A stretch of 64,000 nucleotides of DNA from an uncultured Eubacteriales bacterium (GCA_900545515.1 UQZA01000002.1:107228-171227); one strand, 5' to 3'; counted from the stretch's first letter, positions 41,700-50,847 are shown. Program-made: numbers and translations. Notes: generated by a model not told the origin, from the letters alone.

Positions 41700-41852
41700 G
41701 AAAACACCTCCAATTTCAAATCAAAAAGCGGATGCCGACCGCACCCGCTACACACCCAGAAAAGCCCGGGAACTCCGGACCAATCCTACCATGTGAACCC
41801 CCGGAGCGTAACGCGGGAGGTGAGGCGGGTAACCAGCCTACTTTGTTTTGCC
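41700..41852 (-). ncRNA. L20/IF-3 operon leader
   Basis: About 150 bases of structured leader follow the promoter, with several GC-rich dyads (CTCCGGGGG...; GGAGTTCCCGGG). A final hairpin GCGGGTGCGGTCGGCATCCGC is followed by TTTTTGATTT just before the infC ribosome site. Position and final attenuator fit the Firmicutes L20 leader. Not checked against a model. Confidence 0.65.
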
Positions 41853-41857
41853 AAGCT

Positions 41858-41886
41858 ATTCTATCACGCCAGATCTAGGCTGTCAA
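41858..41886 (-). promoter_or_regulatory. Sigma-70 promoter of infC-rpmI-rplT
   Basis: Minus-strand TTGACA (41886-41881), 17 bases, TAGAAT (41863-41858). Confidence 0.85.
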
Positions 41887-41986
41887 GCTTTTTTTAAATG
41901 TTTTTAGGAAAAAATAGAGCTGCCTGCTGCTTCTTACCATTCCCCTGGTACATGCTTCTGGGAAGTATATACCAGGGGAAGACGGT

Positions 41987-42820
41987 TTAGGCACCTGCGC
42001 GGGCGAACAGGAAGTACAGCAAAACCACCAGGCCCAAGGCGATGCGGTACACACCGAAGGCCGCAAAGGAATGACGCTTCACATAGTTCATCAAGGAGCG
42101 AATGGCAATCAAGGAGACCACGAAAGCCACCAAGCAGCCCACAATCAAGATTGCGGCTTCCTGGCCGGTCATACCCACGCCCTCCTTGACGAACTTCAGA
42201 ATTTTCAGGAAGCTGGCGCCAACCATGGTGGGAATGGCCAGGAAGAAGGAAAACTCCGCTGCTGCGCTTCGGCTCAGGCCCAGGAGCATGGCGCCCAAAA
42301 TGGTTGCGCCGGAGCGGGAGGTTCCCGGAATCATGGACAAGCACTGGAACAGGCCAATGTACACCGCCACGGACCAGGATATTTCGCTGGTCCGCCGGAT
42401 GGACGGCTGACTCCGCCGGTTACGCTCCAGGAAGAGGAACGCCACGCCGTATAGGATCAGAGTAATGGCCACAGTGATGTAGTTATACAGATGGGCGTCC
42501 AGCCAGTCGTCCAGCAGAACGCCCAGCACACCGGCTGGGATCACGGCTACTACTACGTGGCCCCACAGATCCCAGGTCTTTCGTTTTTCCAGCGCAGTTT
42601 TTTGCGGAGAAAAGGGATTTAGCTTGTGGAAAAACAGGAAGATGACGGCACAGATTGCCCCCAACTGAATGACCACTTCGAACATGGTCCAAAATTCATC
42701 TGTGACAGACAGGGGGAGCAACTCCTTCAGGAGGATCAAATGACCTGTGGAGCTGATGGGCAGCCACTCGGTGATCCCCTCCACAATGCCGTAGAGAATG
42801 GCTTTTAAAATTTCCAGCAT
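41987..42820 (-). CDS. uppP: Undecaprenyl-diphosphatase UppP/BacA
   Basis: A 277-residue polytopic membrane enzyme. The active-site motifs EGITEWLPISSTGH (near residues 14-27) and PGTSRSGATI (near 165-174) are intact. It removes a phosphate from undecaprenyl diphosphate outside the membrane, recycling the carrier for wall synthesis and giving some bacitracin tolerance. It is a single-gene unit between infC and the CDF gene. Downstream, arms TTCCCCTGGTA/TACCAGGGGAA (about 41940-41980) can form a hairpin without a clear U tract. Confidence 0.96.
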   Translation of the reverse strand: MLEILKAILYGIVEGITEWLPISSTGHLILLKELLPLSVTDEFWTMFEVVIQLGAICAVIFLFFHKLNPFSPQKTALEKRKTWDLWGHVVVAVIPAGVLGVLLDDWLDAHLYNYITVAITLILYGVAFLFLERNRRSQPSIRRTSEISWSVAVYIGLFQCLSMIPGTSRSGATILGAMLLGLSRSAAAEFSFFLAIPTMVGASFLKILKFVKEGVGMTGQEAAILIVGCLVAFVVSLIAIRSLMNYVKRHSFAAFGVYRIALGLVVLLYFLFARAGA

Positions 42821-42875
42821 ATCATGACTCCTTTTTCAGTGGATTTTCCAGCCCAATGGGGGCCGAATGGGCAGC

Positions 42876-44075
42876 TTACTTCTTTCCCCCAGTTGTATGA
42901 TCCGGATTGTTGAAGGCAGCTTCGTCAAAGGTGATGACGGAGAAATACCGGTTGGACTCCTGGCGGACCGCCTCGTCCACCTGCCGCTTCAGCTCGGCTT
43001 TCCGGCTTTCCATCTCATAAGGAATGATCATGTCGAAAATCAGGTTGGTGTGACTGGCGCCCCGGACCATCCGAAAATCGTGGATGGAAAGCCGCGGGTC
43101 CAGCGCCTGGATGCGCTGCTGTACCAGCTTGCGCATATGGTTGAGCTCTGCATCGTCGGTGACGATGGGGTCATAATGGATACACAGATGGATGCGGTGC
43201 CGTTCCCAGCAGTCCCGTTCAATGTCGTCAATGATGTCGTGGCAAGCCATGGGGTCTTCCCGCATATCCATTTCCACGTGCACCGTGGCAAACCGCTGTC
43301 CGGGACCATAGTCATGGACCATCAGATCGTGAAATCCCAGGACCTTCTCACTTTGGAAAATCTCATCAGCAATCAGCTTTCGCAGGGCGGGATCTGTGGG
43401 CTTTCCCAATAGGGGATCGATGGTGTCCCGGGCAATCCCCACCCCGGACCAAATAATGAAGAGCGCCACCAAAAGCCCCACATAGCCGTCAATGGTCCAG
43501 CCGGTCCAGGCCTCCACCACCGCCGCCAAGAGCACTGCGCCGGTAGAGATCACATCGTTCCGGCTGTCTGCCGCCGTGGCCTGCAGGGTTGCAGAGCCGA
43601 TGCGCCGGCCCAAGGTGCGGTTAAACAGGGCCATCCACAGCTTCACCAAAATGGACATCAGCAGAACCCCAGCCACCACCGGCGAAAATTCCACAGGGGA
43701 GGGAAGAAATATTTTTTTCACAGAGTTTTTGGCCAGCTCCACGCCGATGACCAGAATCAGAGCCGCTACCGCCAGACCGGAGATATACTCCACCCGAGCG
43801 TGACCATAGGGATGCCCCTCATCAGCCGGTTTTTCAGCGATTCGGAAGCCCACCAGAGTCACCACAGAACTGGAGGCGTCCGACAGGTTGTTCACGGCGT
43901 CGGCTGTAATGGATACGGAGCCGGACAGGGTCCCGACTACCAGCTTTCCTGCAAACAGCAATAGATTACATAGAATTCCCACAATTCCGGCCAAAATGCC
44001 ATAGGCGCTGCGCACTTTGGGATCATCCGTCTGGTCTGCGTTCCGCACAAACAGCCGGAGCAGTAGCCGTGTCAT
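42876..44075 (-). CDS. Cation diffusion facilitator (CDF) metal exporter
   Basis: A 399-residue transporter with six membrane spans. The metal-site motifs SITADAVNNLSDASSS (helix 2) and DSRNDVISTGAVL (helix 5) contain Asp pairs. The family DEGHPYGHARVEY sequence lies between spans 2 and 3. The cytoplasmic ferredoxin-like metal-sensing domain begins near 220 and is followed by an unusually long helical tail of about 80 residues. It likely exports Zn2+, Mn2+ or Fe2+ in exchange for protons. A long leader with a Fur-like palindrome lies upstream. The metal cannot be decided from sequence alone. Confidence 0.92.
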   Translation of the reverse strand: MTRLLLRLFVRNADQTDDPKVRSAYGILAGIVGILCNLLLFAGKLVVGTLSGSVSITADAVNNLSDASSSVVTLVGFRIAEKPADEGHPYGHARVEYISGLAVAALILVIGVELAKNSVKKIFLPSPVEFSPVVAGVLLMSILVKLWMALFNRTLGRRIGSATLQATAADSRNDVISTGAVLLAAVVEAWTGWTIDGYVGLLVALFIIWSGVGIARDTIDPLLGKPTDPALRKLIADEIFQSEKVLGFHDLMVHDYGPGQRFATVHVEMDMREDPMACHDIIDDIERDCWERHRIHLCIHYDPIVTDDAELNHMRKLVQQRIQALDPRLSIHDFRMVRGASHTNLIFDMIIPYEMESRKAELKRQVDEAVRQESNRYFSVITFDEAAFNNPDHTTGGKK

Positions 44076-44388
44076 ATGTTCAGACTCCCCTCTCTCAGCA
44101 AGTCACGGCCCCCAACTGGAGGGCCAGCGGTATAAAAAATTTCTCCTGGCACTGTACATTTGGGGCGTTTTGCTTTATGATAATCATATGAAGCTACCGG
44201 CCCAACATGCCACCTGGGGAGACCATTCCCGGCAGTTCCGGGCCTGCCCTTTTGACGAGGCCGGGAGGAAAAGGGCATTTCTAGGTCTCACAGCCACTTT
44301 CCAGCTATTATACCATAGTCTGTGAAAAAGTCCAGACAAACTAAGGCCGGAAATCGGTTTCCCCGATTTATGAAACGGAGGGTTCCCT
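44076..44388. promoter_or_regulatory. CDF-degV divergent regulatory region with Fur-like palindrome
   Basis: A minus-strand TATAAT lies near 44306-44311, implying a CDF leader of about 230 bases. That leader contains a hairpin GCCCTTTT/AAAAGGGC (44246-44276). TATGATAATCATA (44176-44188) is an exact 6-1-6 palindrome resembling the core of Fur-type boxes. No gene is present. Confidence 0.5.
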
Positions 44389-45273
44389 ATGATCACAAAC
44401 TACCAAATCCTCGCTGACTCCTCCTGTGACCTGCCGTTCTCCCTGGCCCGAAGCTTGGGCGTGTCCTACGCCCCCCTTCGCGTCCAGTTTCAGGGAGCGG
44501 AATATGAGAATTTTCTGGACGGCGATCCCCGGAGTCGTCTGGACATCAAGGCGTTTTACAGCGCACTCAGAACCGGCACGCCTACCAGCACCACAGCCGT
44601 TAACCCGGAGGGGTGGAGCGCCCTCATGACTCCGGTTTTGGAGGCAGGGCAAGATATTCTGGTGCTGGCTTTTTCCTCCGGGCTCAGCTCTACCTATGCT
44701 GCTGCCGTCTTGGCTGCCCAGGAGTTGGGGAGCCGGTACCCCGCCCGGACCATTCGCGTGGTGGATACCCTCTGCGCTTCCATGGGACAGGGACTCCTGA
44801 TTTATCATGCTGTGCAGCGCCAACGGGCCGGGGAAAGCCTGGAGCAGGTAACGGATTTTGTGGAGGCCAATAAATTGCATCTGTGCCACTGGTTTACGGT
44901 GGACGACCTGATGTTCTTGAAACGAGGCGGAAGAATCTCTGCTGCCACAGCCGTCATGGGTACCATGCTGAAAATCAAGCCTGTGCTCCACGTGGATGAC
45001 CTGGGGCACCTGGTAAATGTGTCCAAAGCCCGGGGCCGCAGGGCGTCCATCGATGCCATGGCTGCTAAGGTGGGACAGACCGGCATCGATCCGGGCAATC
45101 AGGTCTTCTTCATCAGCCATGGAGACTGCCTGGAGGATGCAAAATACTTGGCAGATTCCCTCCGCCGTACCTACCATCCCAAGGATGTGGTCATCGGCTA
45201 TGTGGGCCCCGTCATCGGCTCCCACTCCGGTCCCGGCACCTTGGCCCTGTTTTTCCTGGGCTCCCAGCGGTAG
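44389..45273 (+). CDS. DegV family fatty-acid-binding protein (second copy)
   Basis: A 294-residue DegV protein: ILADSSCDLPFSLARSLGV, TGTPTSTTAVNPEGW (Thr-Ser-Thr loop) and DDLMFLKRGGRISAATAVMGTMLKIKPVL. It is only distantly similar to the copy at 36638 and carries the more typical KRGGRIS helix. FakB-like proteins choose different fatty acids, so the two copies may differ in lipid preference (inference). The gene is divergent from CDF and convergent with the decarboxylase operon. Confidence 0.93.
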   Translation: MITNYQILADSSCDLPFSLARSLGVSYAPLRVQFQGAEYENFLDGDPRSRLDIKAFYSALRTGTPTSTTAVNPEGWSALMTPVLEAGQDILVLAFSSGLSSTYAAAVLAAQELGSRYPARTIRVVDTLCASMGQGLLIYHAVQRQRAGESLEQVTDFVEANKLHLCHWFTVDDLMFLKRGGRISAATAVMGTMLKIKPVLHVDDLGHLVNVSKARGRRASIDAMAAKVGQTGIDPGNQVFFISHGDCLEDAKYLADSLRRTYHPKDVVIGYVGPVIGSHSGPGTLALFFLGSQR

Positions 45274-45355
45274 GCCTTCCTTTTCTCCGGGGAAGGCAAG
45301 GGCCCTCCTGTGCCGGAATGTAGCTTTCGGCTCTCCCAGCCCTTTATGAAAAAAG

Positions 45356-45401
45356 CCTGCTGTCAGGCGGAGCGGTCTGGACCGCTCCGCTTTCCAGCAG
45401 G
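45356..45401. terminator. Bidirectional terminator between degV-2 and the decarboxylase operon
   Basis: Outer arms CCTGCTG/CAGCAGG enclose an 11-bp perfect inner stem GCGGAGCGGTC/GACCGCTCCGC. TCTTTTG follows on plus and CTTTTTTC on minus. Confidence 0.9.
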
Positions 45402-45420
45402 TCTTTTGCATATGGATGGT

Positions 45421-46632
45421 TTAGCCGCCGAATACGGACAGCAGGAAGCCTGCTGCAATGGCGGAGCCGATGACGCCAGCCACATTGGGACCCATGGCGT
45501 GCATCAGCAGGTAATTGCTGGGATTGTACTTCCGGCCCACATCCTGGCTGACCCGGGCAGCCATGGGAACGGCGGAGACACCGGCGGAGCCAATGAGGGG
45601 ATTGACCTTCCCCTTGGTCACCACGTACAGGATTTTACCCATGAGCAGACCGCCTACAGTAGACAGAATAAACGCAAACACACCCAGGGCAATGATCTTT
45701 AAGGTGTTTACGCTCAGGAACGAGGAGGCCACCATCGTAGCGCCTACAGCGGTGGAGAGCATAATGGTGACAATGTTCATGAGTGCATTCTGCACAGTGT
45801 CAGACAGCCGGGCGGTCACACCGCACTCCCGGAACAGATTGCCCAGCATCAAGCAGCCAATGAGGGGGGCCGTAGAGGGCAACAGAATGGCCACGAAAAT
45901 GGTAACGACAATGGGAAAGATGATTTTCTCTGTTTTGCTGACTTCCCGGGTTTGCTTCATAACCACCTGGCGTTCTTTTTTGGTGGTAAGCAGCTTCATA
46001 AAGGGAGGCTGGATCAGAGGAATCAGTGCCATATAGGAGTAAGCGGCAATGGCAATGGGGCCTAACAGCCAAGGGGCCAGCTTAGAGGTCAGGAAAATAG
46101 CCGTGGGGCCGTCTGCACCACCAATGATACCGATGGAGGCGGCTTCGGGGCCGGTGAATCCGAAGAGAATCGCCAGGAAAAAGGCCACAAAGACACCCAA
46201 TTGGGCGGAGGCACCCATGAGCATGCTCTTGGGATTAGACAGCAGGGGGCCAAAGTCCGTCATAGCGCCCACGCCCAGGAAGATCAGGCAGGGATACAAA
46301 CTGGTTTTGACACCGATGTAGAAAATGTCCAGCAGGCCGCCGTTGGCCAGCACATGGCCATAGCTGTGGTAAAATTCGCTGCCCTCGTCCATAAAGTCGG
46401 TCCATAGCTCCTGATGGTACAGGCCGCCCATGGGCAGGTTGCTCAGCAGGCAGCCGAAGGCAATGCCAACCAGCAGAAGAGGCTCAAATTTTTTGACAAT
46501 ACCCAGATAGAGAAACACGCAGGCAATGGCGATCATCACCAGGCTCTTCCAGCCGTCGTCCACAAAGAAAGCGTTGACGCCGGAGTCATTCCAGAGCCGC
46601 AAAAGGGTCTGTCCAATGTTAAATGCAAGCAT
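45421..46632 (-). CDS. oadB: Na+-translocating decarboxylase beta subunit (OadB type)
   Basis: A 403-residue integral membrane protein with about 9-11 spans. The family signature GIIGGADGPTAIFL, with the essential Asp in GGADGP, is present, as are the NLFRECGVTARLSDT and AVPMAARVSQ segments. The subunit couples decarboxylation of carboxybiotin to Na+ export. It is the last gene of the set carboxyltransferase alpha, OadG-like and biotin carrier. Methylmalonyl-CoA or glutaconyl-CoA decarboxylases use the same beta subunit; the neighbouring OadA-type alpha and pckA favour oxaloacetate. Confidence 0.93.
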   Translation of the reverse strand: MLAFNIGQTLLRLWNDSGVNAFFVDDGWKSLVMIAIACVFLYLGIVKKFEPLLLVGIAFGCLLSNLPMGGLYHQELWTDFMDEGSEFYHSYGHVLANGGLLDIFYIGVKTSLYPCLIFLGVGAMTDFGPLLSNPKSMLMGASAQLGVFVAFFLAILFGFTGPEAASIGIIGGADGPTAIFLTSKLAPWLLGPIAIAAYSYMALIPLIQPPFMKLLTTKKERQVVMKQTREVSKTEKIIFPIVVTIFVAILLPSTAPLIGCLMLGNLFRECGVTARLSDTVQNALMNIVTIMLSTAVGATMVASSFLSVNTLKIIALGVFAFILSTVGGLLMGKILYVVTKGKVNPLIGSAGVSAVPMAARVSQDVGRKYNPSNYLLMHAMGPNVAGVIGSAIAAGFLLSVFGG

Positions 46633-46644
46633 GGGCCATCCCCC

Positions 46645-47034
46645 TTACGCCAGAATGACCAGCGGTGCGCCGGACTCCACAGAGGCGCCCTTGGCAGCCA
46701 CAATCTGGGCCACTGTGCCGTCCTTGGGGGCGACAATCTCGTTTTCCATCTTCATGGCCTCCAGGATGACCAGTACCTGGCCAGCCTTGACTGCCTGCCC
46801 TTGCTGGACCTGCACCTTCAGCACTACGCCAGGCATGGGAGCCTTTACAGGCTCACCGGCAGCCAGGGACGCAGCGGGAGCAGCGGAAGGGGCGGCCACA
46901 GGAGCGGGAGCGGCGGCAGGTGCGGTCGCAGGAGCAGCAGGGGCAATGGCCTCATACTCATCCAGGAGCATGGCCTTTCCGGCCTCTACCTCCACCTCGT
47001 AGGTGCGGCCATTGAGGGTAACTTTGTATTTCAT
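46645..47034 (-). CDS. Biotin carrier protein of the Na+-pumping decarboxylase
   Basis: A 129-residue protein. A short N-terminal strand region (MKYKVTLNGRTYEVEV) is joined by an Ala/Pro-rich flexible linker at about 30-60 to a biotinyl domain with Lys95 in EAMKMENEI. It shuttles the carboxyl group from the alpha subunit to the membrane beta subunit. Here the carrier is a separate chain instead of the C-terminus of OadA. Spacing to its neighbours is 2 and 12 bases. Confidence 0.95.
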   Translation of the reverse strand: MKYKVTLNGRTYEVEVEAGKAMLLDEYEAIAPAAPATAPAAAPAPVAAPSAAPAASLAAGEPVKAPMPGVVLKVQVQQGQAVKAGQVLVILEAMKMENEIVAPKDGTVAQIVAAKGASVESGAPLVILA

Positions 47035-47036
47035 GT

Positions 47037-47375
47037 TTACTTGACCTCCTTGATGGAAATGAAGCGCAGTTCATTGATGGGCTTGCCCATTTTGTCGGCC
47101 ACAATGGCCATGAGCATAGCGGCAGTCTTGGGATCGGTGTCATAGAGCTTCAGCTTACCGGCAGTACCGGGCGCGGTGGGGAGCTGGGCGGCCGGGGCGT
47201 CATTTTGGGCCTGCACCGGGGCGGGAGCGGCTTTTTTCTGAGTGGCCTGCATGATCTTACCCATAATGGACACCACGGCCATCAGCAGAATGATCCCAAA
47301 GAAGACCACAGCGTAGCCAGTGACTGCGGCAAGACCCGCCTCTCCAATGGAGGAAATCACTTCTGTCAGCATCAT
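47037..47375 (-). CDS. OadG-like small membrane subunit of the decarboxylase
   Basis: A 112-residue protein with one N-terminal membrane span (VTGYAVVFFGIILLMAVVSIM), a Pro/Ala linker and a small folded C-terminus. OadG-type (gamma/delta) subunits hold the alpha subunit on the membrane. The start is the first of two tandem ATG codons at 47375, with GAGGAGG upstream; the in-frame extension has no site. It lies between alpha and the biotin carrier. Confidence 0.85.
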   Translation of the reverse strand: MMLTEVISSIGEAGLAAVTGYAVVFFGIILLMAVVSIMGKIMQATQKKAAPAPVQAQNDAPAAQLPTAPGTAGKLKLYDTDPKTAAMLMAIVADKMGKPINELRFISIKEVK

Positions 47376-47389
47376 AACCCGGCTCCTCC

Positions 47390-48793
47390 TCAAATGGCTT
47401 CAATGGTGTAGGTGGCTTCGTTCTCCTCTTTTGCCTTCCGCTCTTCGAAGAATTTCTCAGCCAGCTGGGGGAAGGCAATGTAGCTCAGCACATCCTCATC
47501 GCACCGGGCAATGCCCTTGAGCTCCCGCTTGGTCTTCTCAAAGATGGGAGGCAGCGTGTCGGCATAGCGGCCAGTGAGAGGCTTTTCTTCCCCCAGGATC
47601 TTCTTCTGAATCGCCGGATCAATGGGAGCAGGCGTATGGCCGTATTCGCCCCGGCAATAGGCCTTGATCTCCTTGGAGACGTTCTTATACCGCTCGCCGG
47701 CCAGAACATTCTGCACCGCCTGCACGCCCACCATCTGGCTGGTGGGGGTAACCAGGGGAGGATATCCCATGTCCTTGCGGACCTTGGGTGTCTCCACCAG
47801 GGCTTCGTCAAAACGGTCCAGGGCGTTCATCATCTTCAGCTGGCTCAGCAGGTTGGAGAGCATGCCGCCAGGCACCTGATAGGTCAGGCATTGGGTATCT
47901 GTGGCCATGGATTTGGGCATGAGGGTGCCGTCTTTCACGTACCCGTCCCGGATGGGCTTGAAGTAGTCGGCGATTTCCTTCAGCACCTTGTCGTCCAGAT
48001 CGCATTGGTAGCCCAGCTGACGCAGGGCATAGACCAAGGTTTCCGTGGCAGGCTGAGAGGTGCCGCCGGAGAAGGGAGAGATGGCGGTGTCGATGATGTC
48101 TACACCGGCCTCCACCGCCTTGAGGTAGGTCATAAAGGCCAGGCCAGTGGTAGAGTGGGTGTGCAGGTCGATGGGCAGATCCACGGCATCTTTGATGGCG
48201 GACACCAGGTCGTAGGCTTCCTTGGGGCCCATGATACCGGCCATATCCTTGATACAGATGGTGGACACGCCCATGGCCTTCAATTCCTTGACCATTTTTA
48301 CATAGTTGGCGTGGGTATGGACGGGGCTGGTGGTGTAGGAGATGGTGCCGGAGGCAATGGCCCCGGCCTTGACGGTCTCTTCCACGGCTACCTTCAGGTT
48401 GCTCACGTCATTGAGCGCGTCAAAAATACGGATGATGTCAATGCCGTTCTCCACGGACTTCCGGACAAACATCCGGACAAAGTCATCGGGATAGTGGGAG
48501 TAGCCCAGGACGTTCTGGCCCCGGAGCAGCATTTGCAGCTTGGTATTGGGCATTTTGGCCCGGATTTTCCGCAGCCGCTCCCAGGGATCCTCGTGCAGGT
48601 AGCGCAGGCAGACGTCAAAGGTGGCGCCGCCCCAGCACTCGCAGGCGTAGTAACCGGCCTTGTCCATGGTGGGCAGGATTGCTTCAAATTTGCTGTAGGG
48701 CAGGCGGGTGGCGATGAGGGACTGGTTGGCGTCCCGCAGCACGGTTTCCACGAACTGGACCCGCTGGACCTTCTGTTTTCCATTTTGTGCCAT
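47390..48793 (-). CDS. oadA: Oxaloacetate decarboxylase alpha subunit (carboxyltransferase, no biotin domain)
   Basis: A 467-residue carboxyltransferase of the OadA/PycB family. The TIM barrel starts with VETVLRDANQSLIATRLP. The active site includes the metal-binding Asp in LRDANQS, Lys in CIKDMAG (carboxylated lysine) and HTHSTTG. The PYC/OADA C-terminal domain follows, with GGMLSNL and PPLVTPTSQ. The usual biotinyl tail is absent, and the separate carrier gene supplies it. ATG 48793 follows ACGGAGG. It transfers the carboxyl group of oxaloacetate to biotin, leaving pyruvate. Confidence 0.94.
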   Translation of the reverse strand: MAQNGKQKVQRVQFVETVLRDANQSLIATRLPYSKFEAILPTMDKAGYYACECWGGATFDVCLRYLHEDPWERLRKIRAKMPNTKLQMLLRGQNVLGYSHYPDDFVRMFVRKSVENGIDIIRIFDALNDVSNLKVAVEETVKAGAIASGTISYTTSPVHTHANYVKMVKELKAMGVSTICIKDMAGIMGPKEAYDLVSAIKDAVDLPIDLHTHSTTGLAFMTYLKAVEAGVDIIDTAISPFSGGTSQPATETLVYALRQLGYQCDLDDKVLKEIADYFKPIRDGYVKDGTLMPKSMATDTQCLTYQVPGGMLSNLLSQLKMMNALDRFDEALVETPKVRKDMGYPPLVTPTSQMVGVQAVQNVLAGERYKNVSKEIKAYCRGEYGHTPAPIDPAIQKKILGEEKPLTGRYADTLPPIFEKTKRELKGIARCDEDVLSYIAFPQLAEKFFEERKAKEENEATYTIEAI

Positions 48794-48905
48794 ATGGCAA
48801 AACCTCCGTAAAACTACATTTGCAGTTAAAATTGACTGGGGACAACTGCGGGGAACGGCCACACAGCCGCCCGCAGGGAGGATGCATGGCCCTTCCCCGC
48901 AGAGG

Positions 48906-48929
48906 TCCCCGGGGGCAATGCCCCCGGGT
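48906..48929 (-). terminator. GC-rich hairpin after pckA
   Basis: CCCGGGGGCA/TGCCCCCGGG-like arms form a 10-bp stem 15 bases past the pckA stop. There is no U run, so partial read-through into oadA is plausible. Confidence 0.55.
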
Positions 48930-48943
48930 TCTGGGTTGCGCAA

Positions 48944-50551
48944 TTATTTTGCCTTGGGACCGGCTTCGGCAATGTTCTTGGGCATGTTGGGATACTTCTT
49001 AGCGAAGTTCTCGGAGAACATATTTGCCAGATTGTTGGCGGCGGCCACATAGTCTTCCTTGGTCTTGCCGTTGGCAATCCACATGGTCTCCGGATTCAGA
49101 ATCTCGGAGGGGCAGCCGGTGACGGCCTTGGGCATCTCCACATTAAAGATCTCGGAGTGCTCGTACTCGGCGTTTGCCAGCTCGCCGTTCAGGGCGGCGG
49201 TGACCATGGCCCGGGTGTAGCGCAGCTTCATCCGGCCGGCCTTCCCCAGCTCCTGGGCGGAGCCACCGGCCCAGCCAGTGTTCACCAGGTACACAGAGGT
49301 GCCGTACTTGGCAATCTTTTCTCCCAGCATGTTGGCGTAGACCGCCGGGTCCATAGGCATAAAGGGCTCGCCAAAAAGGGTGGAGAAGGTGGGCTTGGGC
49401 TCGGTGATACCCCGCTCGGTACCGGCCAGCTTGGAGGTGAAGCCGGTGACGAAGTGGTACATGGCGGCGTCCGGGCTTAGCTTGGAGATGGGAGGCAGAA
49501 CGCCGAAGGCATCGGCGGTCAGGAAGATGACCACCTTGGGGATGCCGCCCACGCCAGGAATGGCGGCGTTGGAGATGTAGTTCACGGGATAGCCCACGCG
49601 GGTGTTCTCGGTGAGGCTGGCGTTGTCAAAGTCAAACTCCCGGGTTTCCGGGTCCATAACCACATTTTCCACCAGAGAGCCAAAGCGAATGGCGTTGTAA
49701 ATGTCGGGCTCATTCTCAGCAGAGAGGTTGATGCACTTGGCGTAGCAGCCGCCTTCAATGTTAAACACGCCATCGGCGGACCAGCCGTGTTCATCATCTC
49801 CGATGAGCTTCCGGTTGGGGTCGGCGGACAGGGTGGTTTTGCCGGTGCCGGACAGGCCGAAGAACACAGCGGTCTCATGGGTCTCCGGGTCCATGTTGGC
49901 AGAGCAGTGCATGGGCAGGATGCCCTCCTTGGTCAGCACGTAGTTCATGGTGGAGAATACGCTCTTCTTGATTTCGCCGGCATACTGGGAGCCGCAGATG
50001 ACGATGAGGTGGGCCTCGTAGTCAATCATAATGGCAGCCTCAGAGTGAACGCCGTCTATGGCGGGGTCGCACTTAAAGCCGGGGGCAGCGATGACGGTGT
50101 AGTCTGCTTCGCCGTAGGCGGCCAGCTCTTCGCTGGTGGGACGGATCAGCAGATCGTGGATGAACAGGTTCTGGGAGGCCAGCTCATTCACAATCCGGAA
50201 CTTTTTGGTATATTTGGGGTCAGCGCCGGCAAAGCCGTCGAAGATAAAGATCTCCCGGCCCTGGAGGTAGGCGCAGACCTTGGCCAAAATGGCGTCGAAG
50301 CGTGCTTTGGCAATGGGACGGTTGACCTTGCCCCAGGCAATGTCGTTGTGGATGGCAGGGGTGTCTACAATGAACTTGTCGTCAGGGGAGCGGCCGGTGT
50401 ACTTGCCGGTGGTGACCACCAGCGCGCCGGTGTTGCTCAGCTTCCCCTCGCCCCGGCGGAGGGCAGCCTCCGTCAGCTGGGCCGGGCCCAGGTTGCGGTA
50501 AACAGCGCTGGGGTTCAGGATCCCCAGTTTTTCCAGACCATAGGTTTCCAT
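48944..50551 (-). CDS. pckA: Phosphoenolpyruvate carboxykinase (ATP)
   Basis: A 535-residue ATP-type PEPCK. The phosphate-binding kinase-1a loop GLSGTGKTTLSADPNR, the kinase-2 DDEHGW segment and GRSPDDKF are all intact. In fermenting anaerobes it often runs toward oxaloacetate, fixing CO2 onto PEP and making ATP. The start is ATG 50551 with AGGAGGA before it; the in-frame extension to 50665 covers the promoter. It is followed by the Na+-pumping decarboxylase genes. Confidence 0.97.
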   Translation of the reverse strand: METYGLEKLGILNPSAVYRNLGPAQLTEAALRRGEGKLSNTGALVVTTGKYTGRSPDDKFIVDTPAIHNDIAWGKVNRPIAKARFDAILAKVCAYLQGREIFIFDGFAGADPKYTKKFRIVNELASQNLFIHDLLIRPTSEELAAYGEADYTVIAAPGFKCDPAIDGVHSEAAIMIDYEAHLIVICGSQYAGEIKKSVFSTMNYVLTKEGILPMHCSANMDPETHETAVFFGLSGTGKTTLSADPNRKLIGDDEHGWSADGVFNIEGGCYAKCINLSAENEPDIYNAIRFGSLVENVVMDPETREFDFDNASLTENTRVGYPVNYISNAAIPGVGGIPKVVIFLTADAFGVLPPISKLSPDAAMYHFVTGFTSKLAGTERGITEPKPTFSTLFGEPFMPMDPAVYANMLGEKIAKYGTSVYLVNTGWAGGSAQELGKAGRMKLRYTRAMVTAALNGELANAEYEHSEIFNVEMPKAVTGCPSEILNPETMWIANGKTKEDYVAAANNLANMFSENFAKKYPNMPKNIAEAGPKAK

Positions 50552-50670
50552 AAAGAGTCCTCCTAACAAAAGAATCGCAGAATGCGGAACATACCGTAAC
50601 CGGAAATCCCGCTTGTTCCGTGTATAGATATACGGTAAAACCGGCAGAACGCCAACTTCCACCAAATATC

Positions 50671-50699
50671 ATTTTAACATATGCCGCAACTCCTGTCTA
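50671..50699 (-). promoter_or_regulatory. Sigma-70-like promoter of pckA
   Basis: Minus-strand TAGACA (50699-50694), 17 bases, TAAAAT (50676-50671), leaving a 120-base leader. Confidence 0.6.
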
Positions 50700-50797
50700 T
50701 CCCATTTTCGCGATTTTGGGGAAAAATCAGTATAATTTTATCGGAAAATTTTGGCGGCTTTTTTGTGCAACTTTTACGAGATTTCCAGAAAGAACTA

Positions 50798-50832
50798 CAA
50801 AAAACGTCTCCGGAGCGATGAGCACCGGAGAT
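50798..50832. terminator. Terminator of the polysaccharide deacetylase gene
   Basis: On the minus strand CTCCGG/CCGGAG arms around an 11-base loop are followed by ACGTTTTTTG. The same dyad has ATTGTTTTG on the plus strand. Confidence 0.78.
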
Positions 50833-50847
50833 TGTTTTGTATCTATT

